NCBI RefSeq assembly: GCF_031583065.1
Contig: NZ_CP134053.1
Location: 6,985,001 to 7,049,000, forward strand
Origin: Streptomyces sp. CGMCC 4.7035
GTDB lineage: Bacteria > Actinomycetota > Actinomycetes > Streptomycetales > Streptomycetaceae
Direction: 5' to 3'
DNA: 64,000 bases
Shown here: in pieces, positions 1 to 9,979 of the stretch
Layout of the letters: each line of letters starts with the position of its first letter
How positions within the stretch are numbered: position 1 is the first letter of the stretch
Notes under the pieces: generated by a model
The model's database searches: none
What the model was told of the DNA's origin: nothing
Seen by the model: only the letters and a program-made list of their open reading frames with translations
Made by a program: the position numbers and the translations under genes

Positions 1-1
1 T

Positions 2-541
2 CTCATTGCCCGACTCCATGCCATGCAGGCCCGTGCTCTCGCCGCGGCAGGACAGCACTCCGCAGCCGAGCGGGCCCTCGACCAGGCTCGTCTCACCCTC
101 CGCGACGCGCCAGTCAAAGTGGCTCATCCCTGGGTCAGCCCGTTCGATGCCGCCGCCCTTGCCAGCGAAAGCGCCGAGGCCCTACGTGACATGGGCCGCT
201 TACGGGAAGCTGTCGAATACGCCCGACAGGCTGTTGATCTCCGCGAAGCCGGACGTGCACGCTCGCTCGCCCTGTCCAGAATCGCCCTCGCCGGCCTCCA
301 TGTGCAGTGCGGAGACCTGGACGCCGCCCTCCTCGTGGGCGAGGAGTTGCTGACCGCGACCGCGCCCACTCTGGGTTCGGTCAGGGTCATGCAGCAGCTC
401 CAATCACTCGGTGCACAGTTCGAACCCAACCGGTCGCACCCTCCGGTACGGGAGTTCCTGATGCGGCTCACGGCCGAGCGCAGGGCCAGAATGCTGCTGC
501 TCGCCGACATTCTCACTCCTCAGGGAGGCCACCCCGTATGA
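2..541 (+). CDS. C-terminal part of a TPR-containing regulator (5' end outside window)
   Basis: The reading frame is open to the left edge, so this is the 3' part of a longer gene. The visible 180 residues are Ala/Leu/Arg-rich helical pairs (for example around DMGRLREAVEYARQAVDLRE), which look like tetratricopeptide repeats. Such C-termini are typical of Streptomyces XRE-type regulators with an N-terminal helix-turn-helix, but that domain is not in view. The stop overlaps the next start as ATGA, so the Nudix gene is translationally coupled to it. The regulator assignment is inferred from family habit; the helical repeat is seen. Confidence 0.55.
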   Translation, partial: LIARLHAMQARALAAAGQHSAAERALDQARLTLRDAPVKVAHPWVSPFDAAALASESAEALRDMGRLREAVEYARQAVDLREAGRARSLALSRIALAGLHVQCGDLDAALLVGEELLTATAPTLGSVRVMQQLQSLGAQFEPNRSHPPVREFLMRLTAERRARMLLLADILTPQGGHPV

Positions 542-1050
542 GGCCCGTTCCTGCCGACCCGGACGCCTACAGGGACTGGCTGGCCGAGGGTAATGCCACC
601 CAGGCTCGTAAGCGTGTCGGTGCCGATGTCCTCATTCGAGATCCGACCGGACGAGTTCTGCTGGTCAAGCCGACGTATAAGCCCGGTTGGGATCTCCCCG
701 GCGGAATGGTCGAGGCCAACGAGCCCCCGCACGAGGCTGCATTGCGGGAACTGCGCGAGGAGCTTGGTCTGGACGTCGTTCTCCGTGAGTTGCTGGTGGT
801 CGACTGGGTTCCTCCGCACGGGCCGTGGGACGACCAGATTGCCCTCATCTTCGATGGCGGCGTGGTCGACGACACCCGGGCCTCTTCGATCCGGCCTCAC
901 GATGAGGAGTTGTCCGCCGTGGAGTTCGCCTCCTCAAGTGAGGCCCAGTCGATGGTCCGAGAGCGCATGGCGCGCCGCCTTGATGCAGCCTTCAAAGCCC
1001 TCGTCACTGGCCGGGTGCTGTATCTCCACGACGGGCGCCCGACGTTTTGA
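538..1050 (+). CDS. Nudix hydrolase
   Basis: A protein of 170 residues with a complete Nudix box, G-x5-E-x7-REL-x-EE-LGL, at about residues 59-81 of the chain; this loop-helix-loop binds Mg2+ and hydrolyses nucleoside diphosphates linked to another moiety. The conserved Gly-rich segment before it (PGWDLPGG) is also present. The substrate cannot be read from sequence. It starts at the ATG overlapping the upstream stop, so it is probably co-expressed with the TPR regulator. The next rightward gene is about 300 bp away and lies beyond a scrambled region. Confidence 0.88.
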   Translation: MRPVPADPDAYRDWLAEGNATQARKRVGADVLIRDPTGRVLLVKPTYKPGWDLPGGMVEANEPPHEAALRELREELGLDVVLRELLVVDWVPPHGPWDDQIALIFDGGVVDDTRASSIRPHDEELSAVEFASSSEAQSMVRERMARRLDAAFKALVTGRVLYLHDGRPTF

Positions 1051-1080
1051 CCTACCAAAGCCCCCTCGTGCTTCCCCTTC

Positions 1081-1240
1081 CGGTGATTGCGGGGCCGGTC
1101 TTCCAGCGTCAACCTCGATCCGTTACGCCAGCGACCTTCGCACTGCGTCGACCAGCGACATCGCACGCATATCCTTGGGGCCCTCAATGGTGTGGTTCAT
1201 CACGTAGCCGAAGGCGATGCCGTGCTCGGGGCGGCGAAGC
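1081..1240 (-). pseudogene. Remnant of serine beta-lactamase-like gene 3' end
   Basis: Read on the minus strand, this segment encodes the last 36 residues of the serine hydrolase at 4188-5360 (HGIAFGYVMN ... DMRAMSLVDAVRRSLA) with only a few substitutions, ending at the same stop (1123-1125). Similarity continues about 40 bp beyond the stop. Upstream of the matching block the sequence is unrelated, so no start or catalytic residues remain. It is a fragment left by duplication and deletion or by recombination; the intact copy lies about 3.07 kb to the right in the same orientation. Confidence 0.8.
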
Positions 1241-1357
1241 GGAAAGAACGTCCCCGACGAGTCCCTGGTCGTTAACCACGGCGTGCTCGTCGCCTCCGAC
1301 CTGGCGGCGGCCGCCACGCATATCCAGTACCTCGCAGCACGGAGCACGAATACATGA
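1241..1357 (+). pseudogene. 3' fragment of an unrecognised gene
   Basis: Just after the serine-hydrolase remnant, a rightward frame ends at 1357 with the peptide ...HGVLVASDLAAAATHIQYLAARSTNT. Its stop overlaps the methyltransferase start as ATGA, the usual arrangement of a coupled Streptomyces gene pair. It has no start of its own and its 5' part is replaced by the remnant. It may be the surviving tail of a gene once coupled to the methyltransferase. Function not recognised. Confidence 0.35.
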
Positions 1358-2151
1358 ACCTCTTCACCGGAACCGCCACCTACTACCGCCAGTTCCGCCC
1401 CGGCATCCCCGAGGGCGTCACCACTGTCCTGGACCAGATCACCCCGGCGCGGCCCAAGGGCCCGCGACGTCTTCTGGACGTCGGCACCGGCACGGGGCTC
1501 GTCGTCGAGGCACTGCTGGCCCGGTTCGACGACATCATCGCCATCGACAGCGACGCGGAGATGCTCGCCGCCGCCGAGTCCGCGCTTCGTCCGAGACTGC
1601 CCGGCAGCTCCCGTCTATTGCTCGTGGAGAGCACCGCAGAGAACTTCGTCCCGCCCGCAGACTGGCAGGCCGACCTGGTCACCATCTGCCGGGCGTTCCA
1701 CTGGCTCGACCAAGGCGCCGTACTGAACCTCTTGGACAGCCAGGTCGCCTCGGACGGCGTCGTCGCGATCTTCGGCGACAACAGCTTCTGGGCTGCGGGC
1801 AGCCCCTGGAAGGAGGCGGTCCGCGACGTGATCAAGATATTTCTCGGCGAGGAACGCCGCGCGGGTTCGGGCACCTTCCAGCACCACAACCGCTCGTACA
1901 GCGAGATCATGGAGGAGTCGCCGTTCAATCGGGTCGAGGAAGTGCGCGTACCCGTCCAACGCACCTGGACGAGCGAAAGCATCCTCGGTCACCTCTACTC
2001 CACCTCCTTCGCCGCACCCCACCTTTTCGGCGACCGGCTGGAGGAGTTCGAGAAGGCGGTGAGGAACCAGCTCGCCGAGTTCAGCGACAACGACACGTTC
2101 CCTGAGGACAACGAGTTCCTCATCCGCCTCGGGCGGCGGAGTCAGACGTGA
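1354..2151 (+). CDS. Class I SAM-dependent methyltransferase
   Basis: A 265-residue protein with the Rossmann-like SAM-binding fold. Motif I is LLDVGTGTGLVVEAL (about residues 40-54), followed by an acidic residue at the end of strand 2 (IAIDSDAEM) and the later FHWLD segment common in UbiE/Methyltransf_11-type enzymes. The acceptor substrate is unknown. The start overlaps the stop of an upstream gene fragment (ATGA), so it probably depended on translational coupling before the rearrangement at 1081-1240. Confidence 0.85.
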   Translation: MNLFTGTATYYRQFRPGIPEGVTTVLDQITPARPKGPRRLLDVGTGTGLVVEALLARFDDIIAIDSDAEMLAAAESALRPRLPGSSRLLLVESTAENFVPPADWQADLVTICRAFHWLDQGAVLNLLDSQVASDGVVAIFGDNSFWAAGSPWKEAVRDVIKIFLGEERRAGSGTFQHHNRSYSEIMEESPFNRVEEVRVPVQRTWTSESILGHLYSTSFAAPHLFGDRLEEFEKAVRNQLAEFSDNDTFPEDNEFLIRLGRRSQT

Positions 2152-2250
2152 CAACCGAACGGCACGTGCAAGGCCTGGGGTGCGGTTGCTCGCCGGACAG
2201 CTCCCGTGCGGCGGTCAGCCGTACCGGAACGCGTTCAAGTGCCGAGCCTG

Positions 2251-2287
2251 TCGATCGCATAAGCCCGGAAATTCGATCGCATAAGCC
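2251..2287. repeat. Two 15-bp direct repeats, 22-bp period
   Basis: TCGATCGCATAAGCC occurs at 2251-2265 and again at 2273-2287, two helical turns apart, ending ten bases before the GTG start of the DUF397 reading frame. The AT-rich GCATAAG core and phasing suggest a regulator-binding pair or a promoter duplication. No regulator is identified. Confidence 0.5.
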
Positions 2288-2297
2288 AAGGGATCTT

Positions 2298-2522
2298 GTG
2301 ACGGCACCCTCAGAGCAGCAGTGGTTCAAGTCCTCGTACAGCGGCGGCAATGGGACCGAGTGCGTGGAATGGGCGCGCGTCGATAACACCACGCTTGTAC
2401 GAGACCCCAAGCGTGCCAGTGGTCCCATCATCAACGTTCGCCCCCAAGCCTGGCGCGCCTTCATAGACGCGCTGGCGAAACGCAACAGGCGCGACCGCCT
2501 GCACCACGGCCTGTTCACATGC
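2298..2522 (+). CDS. DUF397 protein, 3' end apparently lost
   Basis: From the GTG at 2298 (AAGGGA five bases upstream) the frame encodes a clear DUF397 domain: WFKSSYSGGNGTECVEWA, VRDPKRASGP, then AWRAFIDAL. DUF397 proteins are small (about 60-90 residues) Streptomyces proteins usually paired with XRE/DUF5753 regulators. Here no stop follows the domain; the frame runs on to 3227, antisense to the flavoprotein gene. I place the end at the edge of that gene because the later residues are not DUF397-like. The natural terminus was probably removed when the flavoprotein gene became its neighbour. Confidence 0.5.
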
Positions 2523-3938
2523 TCACGGCCTCCGCGCAGCCGATACGAACAGTCCCTCCGGGTCGTACCCGGCGCGGATGCGCTCAAGTCGCTCCTCATG
2601 CGAGCCGAAGACCGCGCCTCGCAGTTCGCTCGCGTCCTCGCCGAGCCCGGCGAAGTTGACGTATGTTCCGCCGCTCGAAAACGGCTTCATCGCGTCCCAC
2701 GCCGAGCGTGCCCACCCGATCGCGGCCTCGTCCAGCGCCGGGTCCCGCCAGCCCGCGTCGATGCTCAGGTTGTAGCGCGCGGACCGGTGTGCGAACGCGC
2801 TGTCGTCGGGGTCGACGCGCGCCACGGCGCCGCCGAGGGTGCGGATGACGATGAGGCTCTCCGGGGTCGGCCGCCGGGAGTCCCAGTCCAGCATGGTGCT
2901 GATGGCCTCGTCATTCAGCTCGTTCATGAAGTGGGACTTCATGAAATAGCGTTCGCCGTCGGGGAACCGCGGGGTGTTCGCGCTCTGCAGCACTACGTAG
3001 GGCAGGGTTCCGCTCAGGTCGATCAGCGGCGGGCCGAGCTCGTGCTGCGGCGCCAGCGCGGCGGTGGCACCGTCGCCCGGCGGGCCCCCGTACACGGCGC
3101 CGACTATGACGCAGTTCGATCTGTGCAGTTCCTGCGGGATCCCGGGGTCGGCAGGGACGCTCCAGAGCACGATTTCCGACGTCACCGTCTCCGGCGCGGT
3201 GTAAGTCGCGTCCCGCCAGGCCCGTAGTACTGCCTCGGCGTGCTCGTACGGGTGGAGAACCAGCACCGCGGCCACCAAGGGGCCGAGCGAATGGAGGTCG
3301 AACTCGAAGGATGTGACGACCCCGATACCCCGGCCTCCGCCGCGCGCTGCCCAGAACAGGTCGGGCTCCTCCTCCCGGTTCGCGGTGCGCACCGCGCCGT
3401 CCGCGGTGACGATCTCCAGCGATCGGACACTGTCGCAGCTCAGACCGAACGTCCGCATCACGAACCCAAGGCCGCCGCCGAGCGTGAGACCCGCGATCCC
3501 GGTCGCCGAGATCTCGCCTCCCGGCGTGGCCAGACCGTGCAGCTGGGTCTCGCGGTCCAGTTCGCCCCAGGTCACGCCCGCCTGGGCGCGTGCCGTACGG
3601 GCCGCGGGGTCGACGTAGACGCCCTTCAGCCGCGAGAGGTCGATCACCAGCCCGTCGTCGCACACCGCGCTGCCCGCCACCTGGTGCCCGCCACCGCGGA
3701 TGCTGACGACGGGACGGTGCTCGCGCGCGATCCGTAGCACCTCGACGACGTCCGCCGTGCCGGAGCAGCGGGCGATGAGGCCGGGGCGACGGTCGATCAG
3801 GCCGTTCCACACGGCGCGGGCCTTGTCGTAGCCGGGATGGCGGCGGTCGATCACCTCACCCCGAAACGAGGAGCGAAGCTGATCGGCGATCGCCTGCTCC
3901 ACAGCGGCTGTCGATGTGGCCCTCTGCTCGTCCGGCAT
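2523..3938 (-). CDS. FAD-linked oxidoreductase, berberine-bridge type
   Basis: A 471-residue flavoprotein. The PCMH-type FAD domain (about residues 50-220) has the SIRGGGHQVAG loop whose His (H85) is the usual attachment point for covalent FAD, and the TLGGGLGF segment. The bicovalent Cys of some family members is absent, so single covalent attachment is likely. The C-terminal BBE signature (YVNFAGLGED, then ERL..IRAGYDPEGLF) closes the active site. These enzymes oxidise alcohols, sugars or alkaloid-like substrates; the substrate is unknown. I chose the ATG at 3938 because GGAGG lies eight bases before it; a GTG at 3947 would overlap that site. The end overlaps the DUF397 frame. Confidence 0.85.
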   Translation of the reverse strand: MPDEQRATSTAAVEQAIADQLRSSFRGEVIDRRHPGYDKARAVWNGLIDRRPGLIARCSGTADVVEVLRIAREHRPVVSIRGGGHQVAGSAVCDDGLVIDLSRLKGVYVDPAARTARAQAGVTWGELDRETQLHGLATPGGEISATGIAGLTLGGGLGFVMRTFGLSCDSVRSLEIVTADGAVRTANREEEPDLFWAARGGGRGIGVVTSFEFDLHSLGPLVAAVLVLHPYEHAEAVLRAWRDATYTAPETVTSEIVLWSVPADPGIPQELHRSNCVIVGAVYGGPPGDGATAALAPQHELGPPLIDLSGTLPYVVLQSANTPRFPDGERYFMKSHFMNELNDEAISTMLDWDSRRPTPESLIVIRTLGGAVARVDPDDSAFAHRSARYNLSIDAGWRDPALDEAAIGWARSAWDAMKPFSSGGTYVNFAGLGEDASELRGAVFGSHEERLERIRAGYDPEGLFVSAARRP

Positions 3939-4002
3939 CGGCGTCACCTCCCCCGGTGCGCGCTGCTGGCTGCCGCTGTCTGTTCTTCCACCGTAGGTCG
4001 GA

Positions 4003-4032
4003 GTCGTCGGGCCTGCATGCGGGCCCGACGAC
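4003..4032 (-). terminator. Candidate stem-loop terminator after serine hydrolase gene
   Basis: GTCGTCGGGC (4003-4012) pairs perfectly with GCCCGACGAC (4023-4032) around a 10-base loop. It lies 156 bp downstream of the leftward serine hydrolase gene and 65 bp upstream of the flavoprotein start. There is no T-run, as is common in Streptomyces; it could instead be an operator for the flavoprotein gene. Confidence 0.4.
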
Positions 4033-4187
4033 GCTGGTGACTTCGGTCTGTCGGACGGTGATCTCTTGGCGTACGCGGTGACCGCCGGTGAGCCGGCACG
4101 CCAGGAACGGGCCGCTCTTTCCGGTGATGCCGCTCCTTCCGGTGATGGTGATTACGGGGCCGGTCTTCCCGCGTCACCCTCGATCCG

Positions 4188-5360
4188 TTACGCCAGCGAC
4201 CTTCGCACCGCGTCGACCAGCGACATCGCACGCATATCGTTGGGGCCCTCGATGATGTTGTTCATCACGTAGCCGAAGGCGATGCCGTGCTCGGGGTCGG
4301 CGAAGCCCAGTGAACCGCCTCGACCGGGGTGGCCGAAGGAGTTCGGCCCGGTCATGGGGTTGGTCTCGGTGGGCAGCATGTATCCGGAGCTGAACCGGGT
4401 CGGCACCATCATCACCTGGTCCACCCCGTCGGCCTGCTCCTCGGTCGCCGATGCGAGGGTGTCCGGGGTGAGCAGGCGTACGCCGTCCACCTCGCCGATC
4501 AGCGCGGCGTACATGCGTGCCAGTCCGCGCGCGGTACCGATGCCGTTGGAGGCCGGGAGCTCCGCGGCCTGCACCTCGGGCGAGTTGAAGTCGATCTCGG
4601 CCGGGTCGGTGACCGAGAACGCCCGGTTGGTGAGCGAGTTCGGGTCGCGCAAGGCGGCGACCATGTCGCGGAACTCCGCGGGGATCGACTCCGGAGGGAG
4701 GGCGGTGAAGTCGACCTCCGGCTCTTGGTACACCATGCGGCTGACGCGGTCGCGTTCACTGCCCGGCAAGCCGATGAAGAAGTCCAGCCCCAGTGGAGCG
4801 GCGATCTCGTCGGCGAAGAAGCGGCCCGGTGTGCGGCCGGAGACCCGGCGGATCACCTCGCCGACCAGCCAGCCGAAGGTCCGGCCGTGATACCCGTGCG
4901 CGGTGCCCGGAGCCCACAGGGGGCGCTGAGCGGCCAGCGCGGCCACCATCGGCTCCCAGGCCAACGCCTCGGCCAGGGTCACCGGTTGGTCCAGCGCGAC
5001 CAGGCCGGCCTGGTGGGACAACAGCCGGCGCACCGGGATGTCCGCCTTGCCGTTCGCGGCGAACTCCGGCCAGTACTTGGCCACCGGCGCGTCCAGGTCC
5101 AGCGCGCCGCGCTGGGCCAGCAGATGCGCCGCGGTCGCGGTCGCCCCCTTGGTCGCCGAGTAGACGAGTTGCAGCGTGTCCCGCGTCCACGGGCGACCGG
5201 TGTCAGGGTCGGCGACTCCACTCCACAGATCCACCACCGGCCGGCCATCGTGGTACACGCACACCGCGGCTCCGATGTCCCCGTGCCGGGCGAAGTTGGC
5301 CTCGAACGCCGCCCGCACCGGTTCGAACCCGGCCTCGACCTCACCGTCGATCGTCGTCAT
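4188..5360 (-). CDS. Serine hydrolase, class C beta-lactamase/EstB-like
   Basis: A 390-residue cytosolic protein (no signal peptide) of the beta-lactamase/penicillin-recognising fold. The nucleophile motif SATK is at 68-71, the tyrosine motif is YHG at 157-159 (YxN in true beta-lactamases), and HPGRGGS near the C-terminus replaces the KTG motif. The YxG and HxG variants fit esterases of the EstB/LACTB group rather than antibiotic-destroying enzymes. The last 36 codons are duplicated as a degenerate remnant at 1081-1240. It is monocistronic, with a hairpin 156 bp downstream. No signal explains its regulation. Confidence 0.85.
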   Translation of the reverse strand: MTTIDGEVEAGFEPVRAAFEANFARHGDIGAAVCVYHDGRPVVDLWSGVADPDTGRPWTRDTLQLVYSATKGATATAAHLLAQRGALDLDAPVAKYWPEFAANGKADIPVRRLLSHQAGLVALDQPVTLAEALAWEPMVAALAAQRPLWAPGTAHGYHGRTFGWLVGEVIRRVSGRTPGRFFADEIAAPLGLDFFIGLPGSERDRVSRMVYQEPEVDFTALPPESIPAEFRDMVAALRDPNSLTNRAFSVTDPAEIDFNSPEVQAAELPASNGIGTARGLARMYAALIGEVDGVRLLTPDTLASATEEQADGVDQVMMVPTRFSSGYMLPTETNPMTGPNSFGHPGRGGSLGFADPEHGIAFGYVMNNIIEGPNDMRAMSLVDAVRRSLA

Positions 5361-5600
5361 ACGCCCATCCTGGCATTCGGCTGCCCACGCGGTGCCGGAT
5401 CGCTGCCAAATCCTGTGGCTGAGCCGCCCTGTTGCCGGGAGATCGTTGCGCCGAAGCGATGTGGTTGCGCGCCCGAACCGCCGACTTCCTCGCGGACCGT
5501 CAGACAGGCGCGAACGAAGCCCTCAACGGCTGGGCGCCCGTGGCCGCCCGGGTTTTCCGAGGGTTGGGTGCCTCGCGCTTCCCCTTCCCTCCTCCCGCGA

Positions 5601-6071
5601 TCACTGACGGGGCGTCTCCGCCGTCAAGGCGTCGAGGTGAGTGGCGACCCGCTGAAGCAGGTTCACCAGCAGTCCGTACTCCTCGGGTGAGAGGCACTCC
5701 ATCACCTGCGCCCTCAGGATTCCGGACTTCTCGGAGACCCGCTGGTGCGCCTGTCGGCCCTCGTCGGTCAGCGTCGCGGTGTCGTCGTCAGCGATGTGCG
5801 CCCAGCCGCGCTCGACGAAACGGTCGACGTACGGGCGCATGGTGGGCTCGTCGGTGGACAGGAACGCCGCCATGGTGTCGTCGAGTTCGGCGATGGTGAT
5901 CGGCTCGTACGAGAGGGCGTTCAGCACCTGCCACCCTCGCCGGTTGAGTCCGTCCGCGGCGAGCAGCCGGCCGAAGTTCTCCTCGATGGCTCCGTCGATG
6001 TGCTTCAGCCAGTAGCCGAGCGGTCGCTGCTCGCGGACGTCGGGCAGCCGAGTCAGGTCGGTGTCGGTCAT
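5601..6071 (-). CDS. MarR-family transcriptional regulator
   Basis: A 156-residue protein with a winged-helix pattern (ITIAELDDTMAAFLSTDEPTM.. recognition region and DDDTATLTDEGRQAHQRV wing) followed by a helical dimerisation tail. The ATG at 6071 has GGGGGA seven bases upstream, so it is preferred over the in-frame ATG at 6089. It is transcribed divergently from another MarR gene at 6121, and a perfect 15-bp palindrome sits between them, so both are probably controlled from the same site. The effector is unknown. Confidence 0.8.
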   Translation of the reverse strand: MTDTDLTRLPDVREQRPLGYWLKHIDGAIEENFGRLLAADGLNRRGWQVLNALSYEPITIAELDDTMAAFLSTDEPTMRPYVDRFVERGWAHIADDDTATLTDEGRQAHQRVSEKSGILRAQVMECLSPEEYGLLVNLLQRVATHLDALTAETPRQ

Positions 6072-6095
6072 GACGATCCCCCAATGCATGTAGTT

Positions 6096-6110
6096 TTACA
6101 ATGATTGTAA
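6096..6110. promoter_or_regulatory. Perfect palindromic operator in divergent MarR/MarR promoter
   Basis: TTACAATGATTGTAA is a perfect odd palindrome at 6096-6110. It contains a good -10-like hexamer on both strands (TACAAT), so a bound MarR dimer would block both promoters. GCATG motifs flank it on both sides (6086-6090, 6115-6119). The rightward start codon is only 11 bp away, implying a leaderless or nearly leaderless transcript. Confidence 0.75.
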
Positions 6111-6120
6111 GATAGCATGC

Positions 6121-6600
6121 ATGTCGAAGAAGGCAAGGGAAGAGGACGAGGCGGTCGCCGTCGTCGAGCGGGCCATGGTGGCGATTCGCCGCAGCCAGAC
6201 GCGCCGATCGCTGGGGCGGCTGGCGCCGCCAGACGGCGGCAGGACGATCGACCCCACGCTGTTCGGCGTGCTGGACGCCATCGAGGAACGTGGCGAGCCG
6301 TGCGCCGTCTCGGACGTCGCCACCGCGCTCGGCGTGGACCAGCCCAGGGCGAGCCGGCTGGTGCTCCGCGCCGTCGAGGAGGGGTGGCTGGCCCGCCGGA
6401 CCGACCCGTCCGACGCCCGGCGCGCACTGCTCGCCCTGACCGACCACGGGCGCGAACAGCTCGACCGCACGCATCGGATCCGGCAGGAGATGTTCGCCCG
6501 GGTGATGGCGGACTGGCCGGACGCCGACCGGTCCGAGTTCGCGCGACTCCTCACCGCGTTCGTGACCTCGTACGCCGAGGTGGCCCCCAGCGGCGACTGA
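6121..6600 (+). CDS. MarR-family transcriptional regulator
   Basis: A 159-residue MarR protein: helix-turn-helix around SDVATALGVDQPRASRLVLRAVEEG (about 66-90) and the canonical wing DPSDARRALLALTDHGREQL. No Shine-Dalgarno sequence is seen before the ATG at 6121, and a -10-like TAAGAT ends eight bases upstream, so translation is probably leaderless. It is divergent from a second MarR gene over the palindrome at 6096-6110. No transporter or enzyme gene follows directly, so the target genes are not evident; mutual control of the two regulators is the simplest reading. Confidence 0.85.
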   Translation: MSKKAREEDEAVAVVERAMVAIRRSQTRRSLGRLAPPDGGRTIDPTLFGVLDAIEERGEPCAVSDVATALGVDQPRASRLVLRAVEEGWLARRTDPSDARRALLALTDHGREQLDRTHRIRQEMFARVMADWPDADRSEFARLLTAFVTSYAEVAPSGD

Positions 6601-6690
6601 GCGCTCCGCTGGGGGTCCGGATTGCCACCTGCGGGTGCGTCGTGGCTGGTCGCGCAGTTCCCCGCGCCCCTTTGGGGGCGCGACAGTCGC
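6601..6690 (+). repeat. Dispersed intergenic element, copy 1
   Basis: Starting directly after the MarR stop, this stretch shares the blocks GCGCTCCGC, GTCCGG and CCACCTGCGGGTGCGTCGTG with 15224-15371, and the block GGTCGCGCAGTTCCCCGCGC with the inverted copy at 63918. It ends in a hairpin-forming CGCGCCCC-TTT-GGGGGCGCG at about 6663-6682, which could act as a terminator for the MarR gene. It has no coding potential. Confidence 0.65.
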
Positions 6691-6776
6691 AGCCGTTCCT
6701 GAAACGGGCTCGGCCCCGCAGCCGCTCCGGAGAACGGCCACGGGGCCGAGACATTAAGACAGCCGTGCGCCTCGGA

Positions 6777-9200
<2,424 letters not shown>

Positions 9201-9416
9201 TGTTTGTCCCTGTGTCCTGGGGGCTCGGGGACAGAGCGAGCGGTGTAGCCCCCGTGACATGTACACCACTCTGCGCCTCAGCGTAGAGGCTCATGTGGCG
9301 GATGGTGAGCGGATATCTGTGTGTGGCGTGTGTCGGCACTGTGTACGGTACGCGCCAACTCTCCCGAATGGCCGCGTAGTTAAATCAGCCGCCGTCGCCT
9401 TCTCTACAGTGAGCCC

Positions 9417-9908
9417 ATGACCGATCCTGGGGCCGACGACCGAGAGACCCACCCCGAGTTGGCGGCGTGGCTGGCCGAGCGTTCCGCGGGGTTCACGGAG
9501 TGGGCCAGGGCGACCGGCGAGGAAGAGCGCTGGGACTTCGGTCCGGACTCGCTGGACGCGCTGGAGGACCTGGTCCGGCGGACGTTCGCCGGCGAGGACG
9601 AGGTCACGGCGGCGAAGTCCGGCTCGTTCGTCCAGGGGGCCGTCTGGTACATCGGGGAAGTCGTCCGCCGGACCCAGGGTGCGGTGTGGCGGTACGAGCC
9701 GTTCGCGCCCGGTGGCGGCACTCCGCCGGCGCTGTTCGCCTCCGGCAAGGCGGCGGTCACCGACACACCGCAGGTGGTACGGCCGTACGGCGAGGAGCAG
9801 GGGTCGCTGTACCCGATGGGTGCGCTGAACGAGCTGTACTGGGACGAGGACGAGCTCGACAACCCGATGGAGGCGCACCTTCGGGACGTGCTGGATTCGT
9901 TCGCCTGA
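9417..9908 (+). CDS. Acidic hypothetical protein
   Basis: A 163-residue acidic protein without signal peptide or membrane helix. Visible features are an N-terminal helical acidic part, a central hydrophobic segment GSFVQGAVWYIGEVVRR, and YPMGALNELYWDEDELDNPM near the end. I do not recognise the family. It is divergent from the LAXTG protein with a 216-bp gap. TACAGT lies six bases before the ATG and no Shine-Dalgarno sequence is evident, which suggests a leaderless transcript. The acidic character next to a secreted nuclease-like protein might suggest an immunity role, but nothing in the sequence proves it. GGGGCACC repeats follow the stop. Confidence 0.75.
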   Translation: MTDPGADDRETHPELAAWLAERSAGFTEWARATGEEERWDFGPDSLDALEDLVRRTFAGEDEVTAAKSGSFVQGAVWYIGEVVRRTQGAVWRYEPFAPGGGTPPALFASGKAAVTDTPQVVRPYGEEQGSLYPMGALNELYWDEDELDNPMEAHLRDVLDSFA

Positions 9909-9979
9909 GGCACCGGGGCACCCCGGGGCACCGGGGCACCTCGGGGCACCGGGTACTGCCTGAGCTGCGGAGTGTTGTC

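Noticed and set aside
5361..5600. A possible rightward gene (peptide WLRARTADFLADRQTGANEAL...)
   Set aside because: It has no convincing start and runs antisense into the MarR gene; I see nothing reliable between 5361 and 5600.
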